Shown here in pieces: positions 45,567-56,226 of a DNA stretch of 64,000 bases (within the stretch, counting starts at the first letter, position 1; the number at the start of each line of letters is the position of its first letter). This stretch comes from Pseudopyrenochaeta lycopersici (lineage: Eukaryota > Ascomycota > Dothideomycetes > Pleosporales > Pseudopyrenochaetaceae): the NCBI GenBank assembly GCA_003313425.1, contig NHZP01000011.1:1302001-1366000 (forward strand), in the 5' to 3' direction. The translations under genes were made by a program, and so were the position numbers. The notes beneath the pieces were generated by a model. It searched no databases and was not told where the DNA came from. It was given only the letters and a program-made list of their open reading frames with translations.

Positions 45567-46859
45567 CTAACCGGAGCTCAACCCGGCCTTACTAGCCTGC
45601 TGAACCGGTGTCCACTTCCCTTCCTTCTTCCATTGATCACCCCTCAATGTCCCCTCCGCCAACTGACTGACCATGTAATCCCTCCCTTTAATCATCCAAA
45701 CCATCTGACTCGGCACTCTATGTCCCCCAAACGCACCGACACCCTTTTGAGTGCCGATAGGGACAATTTGCTGTTCCTTCAAGTTCGCAGTGTAGTGGCG
45801 ATCACCACCAGGCGCGGTGCCAGAGATATGGGCGATTAAATCGGTCTTGAGATTCGTCATAGCCACAGGAATGGCATCGGACATGTCCATGATACCGCCA
45901 CGCGTGTATGAGCCTACATCGCCTACAGCGTAGACGCGGGGACCAGCGGACTCATGCTCCACGCGCAGGGTTTTGGGGTTACAGGCTAGGCGGTTGCGGT
46001 TGTCAAGCCATTCCTTTGGGAGGAAACTGGTGTTGGGTCGAGTGCCTGTTGCGTCGATGTAGATGTCGGCTTCAATAGTTTCTCCGTTCGAGAGTTCCAC
46101 TTTTGTTTTTGCGCCTTCTCCCTCTCCAGTCTTGGTCGCTGAGACGACTTTAGTGTTATATGTGACATCGCATCCGAGTCGCTTCAGATACTGCTGTGCA
46201 GTCTGACCGATCGATTCGCGAAGAATAGGTAACATCTTTTTGTCACCGCAGACGAGCGTGACCTTCGCTTTCGGATTCTTAGGCTCTGAAGCCATGAAGC
46301 CAGGTTTGCCGTTCAGGATCTCTGCAACCTCTCCTGCAGTCTCCACGCCGACTGGCCCACCACCTCCGATCACAACCGTCTTCGCGTTTTTCAGGCTCTG
46401 TTGGAAGGCATCATAAACTAATTCGAGCGCCGCCGCATCCGTTGTTTGCGTGAACAGCGGGCTCGGTGTAGTGAAACCAGTAGCAATGACAAGTGCCGCG
46501 TAAGGAAGCGACTGCTGCTCTCCAGATACAGTAGTGACTGATACTGTCTGACCAGCCGGGTCAACATGCGTCGCTGTACCTTGTACGAACTTGAATTTGG
46601 GGAAGGCATAGGTGAAGGCGGGCTCGATTGGGAAAAATATCTTGTCTGTGGGCATCATCTGCTTCGAAACGCACGCTCTCGGTGCCGCAACTCTCCAAAA
46701 GAAGTCCTTGGATGGATTGACCAGCGTGACATTGTAGGTGATGCCCTCCTTCTTTGGTAGTTGCGGGACGATGTGCTTGAGGGCGTAGTGTGCGGCGCCG
46801 ATGCCCGCGAAGGAGCCGCCGAGAATGAGAATGGTTTCGGTGCTCATTGTGATGATCAC
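45567..46859 (-). CDS. AIF/FSP1-like FAD-dependent oxidoreductase
   Basis: Intronless gene for 430 residues; an ATG four codons later (46847) is an equally good start and places the dinucleotide fold right at the N-terminus (MSTETILILGGSFAGIGAA). The FAD GxGxxG motif is therefore GGSFAG, and the NAD(P)H motif is VVIGGGGPVGVETAGE. The C-terminal FAD contact is VYAVGDVGSY, preceded by ADIYIDATG. Domain order and length match the AIFM2/FSP1 and fungal AMID-like group of pyridine nucleotide-disulfide oxidoreductases. No mitochondrial presequence or membrane helix is seen. Likely reduces a quinone or similar acceptor; the partner is unknown. Confidence 0.9.
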   Translation of the reverse strand: MIITMSTETILILGGSFAGIGAAHYALKHIVPQLPKKEGITYNVTLVNPSKDFFWRVAAPRACVSKQMMPTDKIFFPIEPAFTYAFPKFKFVQGTATHVDPAGQTVSVTTVSGEQQSLPYAALVIATGFTTPSPLFTQTTDAAALELVYDAFQQSLKNAKTVVIGGGGPVGVETAGEVAEILNGKPGFMASEPKNPKAKVTLVCGDKKMLPILRESIGQTAQQYLKRLGCDVTYNTKVVSATKTGEGEGAKTKVELSNGETIEADIYIDATGTRPNTSFLPKEWLDNRNRLACNPKTLRVEHESAGPRVYAVGDVGSYTRGGIMDMSDAIPVAMTNLKTDLIAHISGTAPGGDRHYTANLKEQQIVPIGTQKGVGAFGGHRVPSQMVWMIKGRDYMVSQLAEGTLRGDQWKKEGKWTPVQQASKAGLSSG

Positions 46860-47738
46860 TCCAGAACTGCACTTGACAGGGTGTCAACGCAAGGTGGCGT
46901 GATAAAAAGGAAGTCAATGTACGTCGCACAAGGAAATTGGCAGAGCAACGCGTTTGTATTAAAGCTGTGACCGCGTCTCAAGCCTCAGGAACGCCTCAGG
47001 GCTTTGTCGTGGGGAACCGAAGATCGACAGAAACGTTGAGTGTCTGACCTGGAGCAAAAACACCCCTTCGTAACACGCATACACACACACATATATATAT
47101 GCCTTTCCTTCATAACTCGTGTTTTCGGGCCGTCAGGAGTGGCTATGCTGATGCTTAGGAATTGCTTGAGTGGTTGCGCGTCTCCTTGACCTGTTGGAGA
47201 ACCTAGGGATTGGAGCCACGGCGTGTTTCGTTCCAACTCTAATCCTATCGCGTTTAGGCTCAAAGCCTCCGGAGCTCATTGTAGCCGACCCGAAAGCTTA
47301 ATAGTGCTGACATTGAACGTGCTTATGCGAGGAGCCTAAGCTTTCGAGCTCTTCGGCTTCACCCACCTTACCAGATCCTAGGAATGCGGAGTAGTTCCGT
47401 TCTTTTGATCCCATGTCGTGGCGGTCAGACTTGCGACACAACCTTCCCCCAAAAAGAATCATAACATACACCATTCGATAGCATCACTGAATCGGTATAG
47501 GGGAAAATGATATGGGGAGCGTGCGAGGACTTTTTTTTCATTCCATATCTTCTCTGAGACATAACGCCAGTCCGGTATCGGCATGCACGACCCATCGCGA
47601 CTGCCAACTGAAAAAGTCGTTGATTGCATAGAAGCGTAAGAGGCCTCCATATCAAAATACATCCGGTAGGCCGTCACTGCACAAGTACCCCTCCAAGGCT
47701 CTACCACCTGGCTTTGCCGATTGCTCAAAGGCAAGCCT
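46860..47738. other. 0.9 kb intergenic region
   Basis: Upstream of the oxidoreductase gene and downstream of NAC-beta, both on the minus strand. Contains a dinucleotide microsatellite. Short frames carry no motif. Confidence 0.6.
47081..47100 (+). repeat. Compound microsatellite (AC)5(AT)5
   Basis: Ten dinucleotide units with no interruption, changing from AC to AT halfway. Likely to vary in length between strains. Confidence 0.9.
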
Positions 47739-48627
47739 CTACTCGACCTCAGCCTTTGACTCGAAGTTCTCGCCAGCAACGAGATCAGGGATGTCGTCAT
47801 CATCCTCGTCGTCATCCTCCTTCTTGTCGCCGTCCTCACCCTTCTCCTTCTGCATGCTCTGGTAGCTTTCAGCGAGTTTGCGTAGCGATGCAAGTGAGTC
47901 GGGACCAAGCTGATTGAGAATACCAGGGACGAGCTCAGTCAGCTCCTTATCCTCGCCGTTGCCGTAGATGGCGAAGGTGTTGGCTGGTACTGAGGCGTGG
48001 ACTGTACGAGATATGTTAGCAGGTATTAGAAATGACTTGTGATATAGCCTAGTGAGCAGGAATGGAAGGGCCGCAACGGCCAAAGTCTGCCGCGACAGTG
48101 CCTAGAAACAACTCTTCTAATGTCGCAATACTGCAACGTGTACGAGAAGGGAGTTTGACCCACCCTTTGGTGCCGAGAAGTGGATAACATTTCCGTCACT
48201 CTTGAACATGTTGACCTCCTCAATAGCCTGGATGGGCTGCACATTGAGCTTCTTGAGCGCTGTCTGTAGCTTCTTGTCGTCGGTGCCGGCACTCTTGTGG
48301 ACCTTCTTGACCTTCCTGCGGGGAGTGCCCTTGCCTCTGTATCATTCAGTCAGCTCCGAGCTCTGGATTCAATCTATTCCAAGTGCGAAATCCTCAATAT
48401 ATACGATTGCCATTTTTGGTGACTCGCGGGTTCAGGAAAGGATTGATGCGGGGCTCTCGAAGATGGAAGAAGATTGCCTGCCTACCCTGTTCGCGGACAT
48501 GTTAGCCATTGTTTATCCCAAATGCCTGTACGCTTTCGTTTCTGGAGCTAGAGAGCTCCAAAATTTGGGGATAAGACGTACCAATGCGCACCGACGCCTG
48601 CATACGCGCCAACTTTGCCTGATCCAT
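47739..48627 (-). CDS. egd1: Nascent polypeptide-associated complex subunit beta
   Basis: Predicted 159 residues, a ribosome-bound chaperone that pairs with NAC-alpha. Exons 48627-48582, 48334-48164, 48001-47739. The first exon gives [16 protein letters not shown]; the second adds [15 protein letters not shown], the ribosome-binding basic motif. Joining exon 3 gives [20 protein letters not shown], then [17 protein letters not shown], all highly conserved. The C-terminus is acidic (EDDDEDDDD). Both introns are unusually long for this window (247 and 162 nt). The acceptor of intron 1 uses CAGAG|GC, the second of two adjacent AGs, because only that keeps the GKGTP frame. Confidence 0.96.
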
Positions 48628-49185
48628 ATTTGCGGTGAAGAGGAAGAGTGATGACTAGGTAGAGAGGGCTGAGGTTGTCATAGGGTCAGTTTCAGGTCCA
48701 ACAAAATTCAAAGCCAAGGACAGAAGCTCTGCGGTAATTTGATGAAGGGCACGTACCTAAACTCGGGATCGTGAGCGGGACTCGAGTGTGAGCGTGGTGT
48801 TGAAGTTGATGCGGGCGTCGGGGAAACTGACCGGAACTGCCGATTGTGTGCCTCGCTTGTGTTGAAGCTCAAATCCCCGCAACGTCAGAGGGGCACAGGT
48901 CGCTAATAGCCTTCGCAAAAAGTTATGGTCACAACAATCACAGCAACCTTTTCCAGACCAAAGAAAAGGCCCTCATTAATTCAGATCTGCGGTCCCGCGC
49001 AATCATGATGCTCGTCAATCAATCCACTTGTTGCGCACATGATGACAGTACACAGACACAACAAGTCACAATCTCGAAGTTACTTGGAATACAGATTATC
49101 TAGAATTGGTATCATATCTCTGTTGCGTCTCATCCACTGCACCTCGCCTCACTGACTCTACACTCCTTTCCGTTACGCCCACCGT
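48628..49185. other. Intergenic spacer, NAC-beta promoter
   Basis: Holds the NAC-beta promoter and the 3' flank of the BIM1-like gene. No coding signal. Confidence 0.6.
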
Positions 49186-49916
49186 CTACAAAATCGCCAT
49201 TCCGGCCAGCCCAACAGCGGCCAAACCCCATGAGACAGCCTTTGCATGCGATGCAGCACCAGTGCTACTTGCAGCTGGCCGGGCAGTTGAACTTGCTGTT
49301 GCACTCGCGCTGTGACCGCTATGGTCCTCCGTGGATGTTCCATTGGGATTACCGGGGATATTCTCTTGGCTGACTCGGGCATTGGTGGCATTCTTGCAGT
49401 TGTTGCTGAAATCGGCTGCGGAGAGCTGGGCATTGACCAATGTAACATCGGCACACTGTAAGCATTAGCAACGTCCTCTGCAACAGCCAGATACATGGCA
49501 TGCTAGCTTACCTGGTATAAACCACCGCCTGCATGGTCGTTTGTGACCACCTGAATCGAAGCTGGCGTTCCATCTGTGACGTTCAAGCCAGCAGGCACGG
49601 CGACTGCACCCAAGCAGAATTCTCCGAGAACCTCGACTGTGAGCTGTTGTTTTGCAACAATGCTGAAGCCCGACCCTGGATTTTCCCCAATCGCCATGTA
49701 AACAGCTAGATTGGTCTGCTGATGGCCCATATTCAGCTGAATTGGGCCACCGCTAATCGAGAAATTGGTGCGCTGCTGCTGAACGGTATCGAAGCTTCCG
49801 CAGGGAAACGTGCCTTCTGTATCATCATTGAAACCACGCGCAGTCGGATATTTGAGCTCGAAGTGAGCGGATGTGAGAGAGAGAAGTGACAGGGCGGCGA
49901 AAGTGTGGGCTAACAT
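49186..49916 (-). CDS. BIM1-like (X325/LPMO-like) GPI-anchored copper protein
   Basis: Predicted 224-residue secreted protein. Exons 49916-49512 and 49455-49186 with a 56 nt intron. A signal peptide (MLAHTFAALSLLSLTSA) would be cut just before His18, leaving HFELKYPTARGF; a free N-terminal His is the copper ligand in this LPMO-like family. A second His candidate lies in MGHQQTN and an Asp/His pair in TNDHAGGG. Four cysteines (FPCGSF, EFCLGA, YQCADV, NNCKNA) can form two disulfides. After a Ser/Thr/Ala-rich stalk, the hydrophobic end VSWGLAAVGLAGMAIL fits a GPI anchor signal. Known relatives bind copper and aid its uptake (Cryptococcus Bim1) rather than cut polysaccharides. It lies next to the Ctr gene, which supports a copper role. 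Confidence 0.9.
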
Positions 49917-50723
49917 CTTGCCGACGGTGAAGAATATATGGTTTAATTGAGTAGGAGGGTGATTGATAGATGTAGGTTGAATCTTTCAAAGTTGGTTGGT
50001 CGACTTGGAACAGGGCGTAGTGTAGTGAAAGAGTTTACAATGTAAACACATGAGAATGCACCTGGGCGTACTACTTTATTTATTGTAACCCAGCGGGAGG
50101 AGCTCTCCCCCGCATGCCGTGCATTCCGTCCTAGTTGGTTCGCGTGGCTCGCGCGTCAAGCCCTCAAGCCTGTTCGTTTCGCATTGCGCGAGAGTCTAAG
50201 CAGAAACAGGAGGTGAGCAGAATTCTGCATCAGCGGCGGCATTTGCTATAGTGTCGCCATCAAGGTACAGGGCGCCGAGACCGCGATGGATGATTTGCAG
50301 GTGCAGCAAGCGTGAGCAAGTTTCTTACCAAAGCAGTGGTTCAGTGGCCAGCCACTAGCGCCATGACAGGGGTCCATTCACCCTAGCGCCATCATGTAAC
50401 CTGGTCGCTTGTGTGTTGACGGACGGAAATAATGATTCGGAAGTTGAAAAGCTGTATCGCATGGTCATGGTGCTGCAATACAAGCTTTGTGGTCCGGCGC
50501 TGGTGGTTACTGCCTTTGCGTTCGCACACTGACCCTGCATTGGGAGGCTAATCTATTCGAGGACTATTTCGAGTGACCAAAATCTCCCACATACAACCAC
50601 CTAAGGCCAAATACCACACTATATCATCCATATGAGATGACCGAACGCCCGAGGCAACGCCAGGTGGCTTCGGTTGAGCTGTCGTGACCTCGATCAAGTA
50701 ACCATGCAGCGGCCTTATTGCGC
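49917..50723. promoter_or_regulatory. Promoter region of the BIM1-like gene
   Basis: No coding signal. In the orientation of the BIM1-like gene there are two octamers with a TGCTCA core: TCTGCTCA (50214-50221) and CTTGCTCA (50313-50320), about 300 and 400 bp upstream of its ATG. Copper regulators of the Mac1/Cuf1 type bind related GCTCA-containing sites; assignment here is inference. Confidence 0.35.
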
Positions 50724-51362
50724 TCACATGCTCATAATCCCCTGGTTGAACCTGCCAAATGCCAGTTCCCCAATGAATGCACCCGCTAGAACAGACAAGA
50801 AATAGCCCACGTTGTATGTCATGACTGCCAACATGCTATGCAATAGTTAGCAGAAGCTATGTGATTGCCCAAATCGGTGCACGACTTACAGAAGATAACC
50901 AACAGCCGCTGCGACCGTCATCAGCAGGGCCCTCGGAAGATCAACGCTGAATCTCCATGGCTGGGTATGCTTAACAGGAGCTGAGATAATTCGCACATCC
51001 TCCTGTACTCCATTGGTGGTGAGAATTCCAGTCATTGAATTGCCGTCGTTCAGGCTTTGTTCGGCAACCGTCTTTTCCCCAGCTACAACAACGTATCTTC
51101 GCTTCAGAGCACTCGCCATTGCTTTGGCCTCGAGGAACGACTTGGCTGTGAAGATGGCGCGCAGGCTAATGGCGAGTACAATGAGGAAGATGCAAGTGCC
51201 TGCATACTGGCCAGCATTCTGCGGGGTCCACGATTCCGAGTAAAGTGGTGTGTTCGTGGCCGTGAAAAAGGCCATTTGCATCATGCCATGCGATTCCGTC
51301 GTCATGCCGCTCATGCCCGCCATCGAGTCGGTTGAGGTGTCATGACCCTCGTGAGCGACCAT
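50724..51362 (-). CDS. Ctr-family high-affinity copper transporter
   Basis: Predicted 194-residue Cu(I) channel subunit of the plasma membrane; Ctr proteins work as trimers. Exons 51362-50890 and 50835-50724 with a 54 nt intron inside the second membrane segment. The extracellular N-terminus is Met/His-rich (AGMSGMTTESHGMMQM), the copper-collecting part. Segment 1 is GTCIFLIVLAISLRAIF. After a cytosolic loop, segment 2 contains the pore motif MLAVM (MxxxM), and segment 3 contains GAFIG (GxxxG), both diagnostic. The C-terminus ends FNQGIMSM without a Cys-His motif. It follows the BIM1-like gene's upstream side on the same strand and diverges from the metalloreductase gene. Confidence 0.96.
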
Positions 51363-52362
51363 GGTTGCAGATTATGAGTGGCGGAAAGCAGGGAATTTGT
51401 TTAAGTATTTGGAGTGGAAGTCTTTCGAAGGCTTCGTAACTTTCGCTCGAGATGATCGGATATATAAAATTAGGTAGTGAGTTCCAGACTGGCCTTTGAA
51501 TCGTGCCGGGAGGACAGTCGCTTAAAGGTTCTATCGCTCACTGCGGGGTGACACCTTGGCTGCTCGCAATGACACAAGAAACACTCTTTTAGCATTAACG
51601 CATAACTCGGGGGCGTTGGTTGTGCGCTGGTTTATAGGCAGGCGAGGGTGAATGCGTAGGTTTTTGCGACAGTCAAGAGATGACAAGCCTAAGCTGATGC
51701 GTGAAGCGTTAGGAGACGCAGGACGTGTGCACGGTATTGCCGGGGAGTGCGTTTTTGGACTCCCCTCAGGCTGGCGCGACGACCTGCAGCAAAACGCGAC
51801 ATAAGTCTGGCCATTGCAAGCCGCAAGCGTCTGTGGAAAAGGCAGCGACGTCCAAAGAGCCGTGAAGTGAAGGAGCGACTTTGAGCATAATTAGCCGCTT
51901 GCGGCTAGCAGGCAATGCTTGATAACGCCACGCCCAGGATAACGCCTGGTTGTTTGGAGCAGCCCCCCCGCAGCACATCAGACTTGCATCGAGAGGACAG
52001 TTGATCCGGTGGTACAGAAGCATGTTAGCGACTCCCGGGACCGTGGCTGAGAACGCTGGCGGCGGTCTTCTACCGAGCCTTTCCTCAACCTCAACTGTCG
52101 ACTATCCAAACTTCCAAGAAAATACCCAGGCAACATTCGGGACCAAGAGTAGTAAGCTCCACGAAACATATCGAACACGGCACAAGTTCATTTGGCGATG
52201 TCAGTAAGCATGCAATAAAAGCCCCAGTCCAGCCTCAGTCCATACACATCGGGTTCTTGTACAGGCCGTTTCAAGCCCGAAAGACCGCCGCCCGAGGTCC
52301 CTCGGGACACGAGAAACGCAAACAAAACAGGAGGTCACAGCATCGGACCTGCGTCAGACATC
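51363..52362. promoter_or_regulatory. Divergent promoter, Ctr and metalloreductase genes
   Basis: One kilobase with no coding signal between two divergently transcribed copper/iron uptake genes. TATATAAAA at 51461-51469 lies about 100 bp before the Ctr ATG and could serve that gene since its core is nearly palindromic. An octamer TATGCTCA (minus strand, 51882-51889) shares the TGCTCA core seen upstream of the BIM1-like gene. An inverted repeat follows directly (listed separately). Confidence 0.5.
51892..51907. promoter_or_regulatory. Inverted repeat with CCG-N4-CGG core
   Basis: TAGCCGC-TT-GCGGCTA is a perfect 7 bp inverted repeat around TT. Everted CCG/CGG triplets are the half-sites of Zn2Cys6 regulators. 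An exact 11 bp inverted copy of part of it (AGCCGCAAGCG) lies 67 bp upstream at 51819-51829. Position in the shared promoter makes it a candidate operator. Confidence 0.45.
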
Positions 52363-54618
52363 ATGAGCCACACTCACATGTCCATGGGTTCCATGGCCCA
52401 GTTGCCTGCCCTGACAGACTTTCCAAAACTATACTACGCAGTCGTTGGGAGTGCGGTCGGCGTAGCTGCTTTGGTCAATGTCTACAATTACATATTATAC
52501 AGACAACGACTGTCTGCAGCAAGAGCAGGGTCACAAACACCTGCCAAGCCGAAGTCAAGATTCGCTCTCTGGAATGCGACCTTGTTTGCTGTCACCCGTG
52601 AGGCATCCCATTTTTCAGTCCTCATACCACTGAAAGGCCGGGCGCTTGCTTTACCCACTGTGGGTCGAGTCACTCTGGTATCTTTAAATCTAGTCGTCTT
52701 GGTCGTCCTCTGTCTCTACGGGCTAGACCTCAACGACCAGTTCGCGAGAGAAGATATCGGCTTTCGGTGCGGTGTCATCACGATTGCTCAGCTCCCCCTC
52801 ATATTCCTCCTTGCGGGTAAGAACAACATCGTAGGGTTTATTAGCGGTATCAGCTATGAACGCCTCAACTGGATTCACCGGTGGTGCGCGAGATGTATGC
52901 TTATAACGGCGACTCTCCATATGGGCTACTTTTTTAGCGTCTGGGCTCCGTATAATTACATTGGCTACCAACTCAAGAACAACGAGATTGTCTGGAAAGG
53001 CCTTGCTGCTTGGTGTACATTGGTTTGGATCGTCTTCAGCTCCATGACACCTATTCGCGGTTGGTGCTACGAACTCTTTGTTATACAACATTTGATATCT
53101 TTCGCGCTTCTCCTTGCCTTCACGTACATACACACTCCGATCGAGATGAATGTTTATGTCTGGATACCCGTCGGGTTGTTCTTCTTTGACCGCGTTTTTC
53201 GATCTCTACGGGTGTTGTACGCCAACGTTTCGGTTTTCCATACTTCACAGAAGAACCAAGGCCAGAAAGAAGGCATCTTCGCCTGCAAAGCAGAGTTCAT
53301 CCCTCTTCCGCGCGATACAACGCGAATTGTCATCCGAGACCCCCCTATTAGCTGGAGCCCTGGCCAACATGTTTTCTTATCATGTCATTCGATTGTGCCA
53401 TTGCAAAGCCACCCTTTTACTGTAGCGTCGATTCCAGAAGATGGACGGATGGAGTTCCTGGTTAAGGCTGAGACTGGTGGCACAAGGCGCTTCTTCAGAC
53501 ATGCCAAGAAATCACACCAAGCAGATGAAGCATCTTTGAGGTATGTCTTGCTTTACATCCAAATTTATCTCACTTTGGGAAGAATGTGCACGTCCTACAT
53601 CAGTCAGGGCACCGCCTCAAGTCGTGTCACTATTCGGTAATACTCACGCTGACAACGCCACAGATCCAAAACTGTAACAATAGAAGGACCCTACGGCTGT
53701 CTACGACCACTCCGCCAATTTGACAGTATTGTGCTACTTGCGGGCAGCAGTGGCGCATCCTTTACAATTCCGTTACTTCGCGATCTTGCCCAAAGCTGGA
53801 CAGAGAACGCTATTCCAGAGACAAAGAGAGGAAGAGAATCCTTCTTTAAAAAGCCAAGCGGTTCCGCTACACGTTGTGTTCGTTTTGTATGGGTAGTGAA
53901 GAGCAAGGATCAACTTGTTTGGTTCTCAGAACAGCTTTCATCCGTCTACTTACAGTTCCAAGCTTTGCAAGACAAGCTCAAGGATATAAAACTTGAATTA
54001 TCCATTTACATTACGTGCGATGACTCTTTCACAGAGGAGCACAAGTCGCTTTTATCCACAATAGCCTCCCCCAAACCAGCCCTCAATTCAAACAATGGCT
54101 TTGAGCGTGGTGCGGTTGAGTATCGGAGCAGTCCTGAATTTATAGGAAAAGGGACTCAATTTGAGGACGAGAAGGACGGTGTCCGAAGAGTGACAGCTGT
54201 CGTTTCTGAGACTTCAGAAACCAAGCAGGAAGCCTGCGGATCCAATGGAACATGCTGTTGCCGAGTCACTGTTGACGAGAACGCTCCTTCAAATAGCAAA
54301 GCGATTTGTTGCTGCTGCTCAGATGCACCTGCGACCCGTACAACCTCACAAGAATTCTCAACGCCCCAATCCTCCGTCAACCAGACACCCTTGGTCCATC
54401 CTTCGATATCCATCCTTTCTGGAAGACCAAAGATAAGGGAAATCATCCGGAGAACACTGGAACAAGCACTGGGAGAGTCCGCCGTCGTGGTTTGCGGACC
54501 CCAAGGCCTCGTGGCCGATGTGAAACAGACTGTTTGTTCACTGAGTGATGAACGTGCGGTTCATAAAGGGACTGGGGCGCAAGGCATTTATCTTCATACG
54601 GAGAGTTTCGGATACTAG
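52363..54618 (+). CDS. Ferric/cupric reductase (Fre family) with Cys-rich loop
   Basis: Predicted 710-residue plasma-membrane metalloreductase. Exons 52363-53540 and 53664-54618; the intron is 123 nt. The N-terminus carries a Met/His patch (MSHTHMSMGSM). Two bis-heme His pairs have the usual 13-residue spacing: H172/H186 (HRWC..TLHMG) and H243/H257 (QHLI..YIHTP). The FAD motif is HPFTVAS (350-356). NADPH motifs are EGPYG, LLAGSSGASFTIPLL and CGPQGLV near the end. Between the last two lies an unusual loop with eight Cys in 28 residues (C584 to C611, containing CCC and CCCC). Electrons from cytosolic NADPH would reduce external Cu(II) or Fe(III). Its divergent pairing with Ctr points to copper. 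Confidence 0.95.
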
Positions 54619-56226
54619 ATGAGGTTCTGTATCTGCGTGGCATTGTAAACAATATTCCCTTCGAAATATTTTTGCACATTATAAGACGAATCCTATATAT
54701 GGTCGCACTTCGAAAAGTTCGAGGCGCAAAGAAGCCTTGAGCCGGAGTCTTGCCCCAAGAGTGAATAGGGGACGTCAATATCAGGCGTTGGATAGATATG
54801 CTTGCTTTAGCTAGTTGCAGAGGTTTAGGTCTCAGATTCAAATTTCATTCTCAGCATGTGGACCAGCTGGTTCTCAAATTACATCCTCTCTCCCTTAGCA
54901 ACCTTATTATGTTGAATATTTGTTCGATTCCTGTCCAATATGCCCCATATGGTCTACAACAATTCCAATCATTCATTCGTGAAACCAAAAAATACATTCA
55001 CCATTCTCGAAGCTGGTCAATCTAAGCCAAAGAATATCGAGAGCTACTGGTTTAAGAGAAAGCAAGATAGGACAGTCAGTAAAATCAGCGCAGAATGAAG
55101 CAATAAATGGTAAATAAGCAAAGAGCGAGTGTAGCGAGATTGCATCAGACGATTATTCGCTTGAAGGCGTCAAAATGTGATCTCCTCGCTGGCCGGTCCA
55201 CATGTCTCGTACGTCCCATGAGCGATTCTTATAAGCTCTCTTGAGGTATAGTGCGTCAATCCCAAAACTCTGCCATGACTATACGATATCGATCCCGCTC
55301 TGTGAAGCCAGCATAACCGTCGTACGTGACCAAATTACCATAAGGACTTTGAGTAAAAGCAGCGAGATATGGACAAACTTCGGAGTTCTTGTTTCGCAGC
55401 CTGATTCCGACAAAGAAGAAGTGCAAAGATATGGCTCTGATTGAGTAATTGATTCTAAGGGATGGTCTGATTGGAGTCAATTGGATTCTACCAAAGTCTG
55501 TGGAGAGTTTTGGCAGAAAGATGGAGGTGGAAGTATGCTCGCAGGAGGCAGTGAAGCACTTGTTGATGTAGGACCAGGTTAAGTTAGAAGATATTTCAGC
55601 GGGTATAATGGAGCGAAATCAGATGCAATATAAGTCAAGATTGCGCATTCGATAATGGAAGTCAACACAAAATAGTCACCTTAATGCTGCAATCGAGACC
55701 CAACACTAGTTGGTGCATGTCGAAACTAGCAATCCGGATGATGATGCCCAGGCGTGTGGGCCGATATTTCAGTAGCCATTTGCTACGTAATAACTGATAG
55801 TTATTTGAGCTGTAACCATAGAAGCGTATGAAGAGAATGAATTCTTTCTGAACCAAAGGCGAATACTGCCAACGAGACAGGTGCACTGCCGAGACTTAGC
55901 AAATGATGATATCTTAGGAAGTTGAGAAGATGGAACCCACAATAGCTTGCTACATATGAATATCCAAGATATCTCTTTCAAACAAAACTCGGAAGTGTCT
56001 CCTTTGAATTTTCTGGTTGGCACTAATACTTTTCAAGCGCGCCATGATGAATGTCCATAGTCGCGATATTGGTACGTGCACGTGCCTCCGCCCAGTCATG
56101 ATGTCATGCTCGAATCATATCAAAACAAAGCCCTATGCATGTAGGCATCTATTCGCGGTTATTTTGCGGAACGCATATGCTTTTGAATTGTTACATTCTA
56201 CTTTACAATCGATCATATCAAATACA
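54619..56226. other. 1.6 kb intergenic region
   Basis: AT-rich DNA between two plus-strand genes. Only frames below about 150 codons, on both strands, without motifs. The promoter of the lysine-rich protein lies at the right end. Confidence 0.55.

Noticed and set aside
48335..48581. C/D-box snoRNA inside NAC-beta intron 1
   Set aside because: CTGA elements occur near the intron end, but no TGATGA box C lies at a fitting position.
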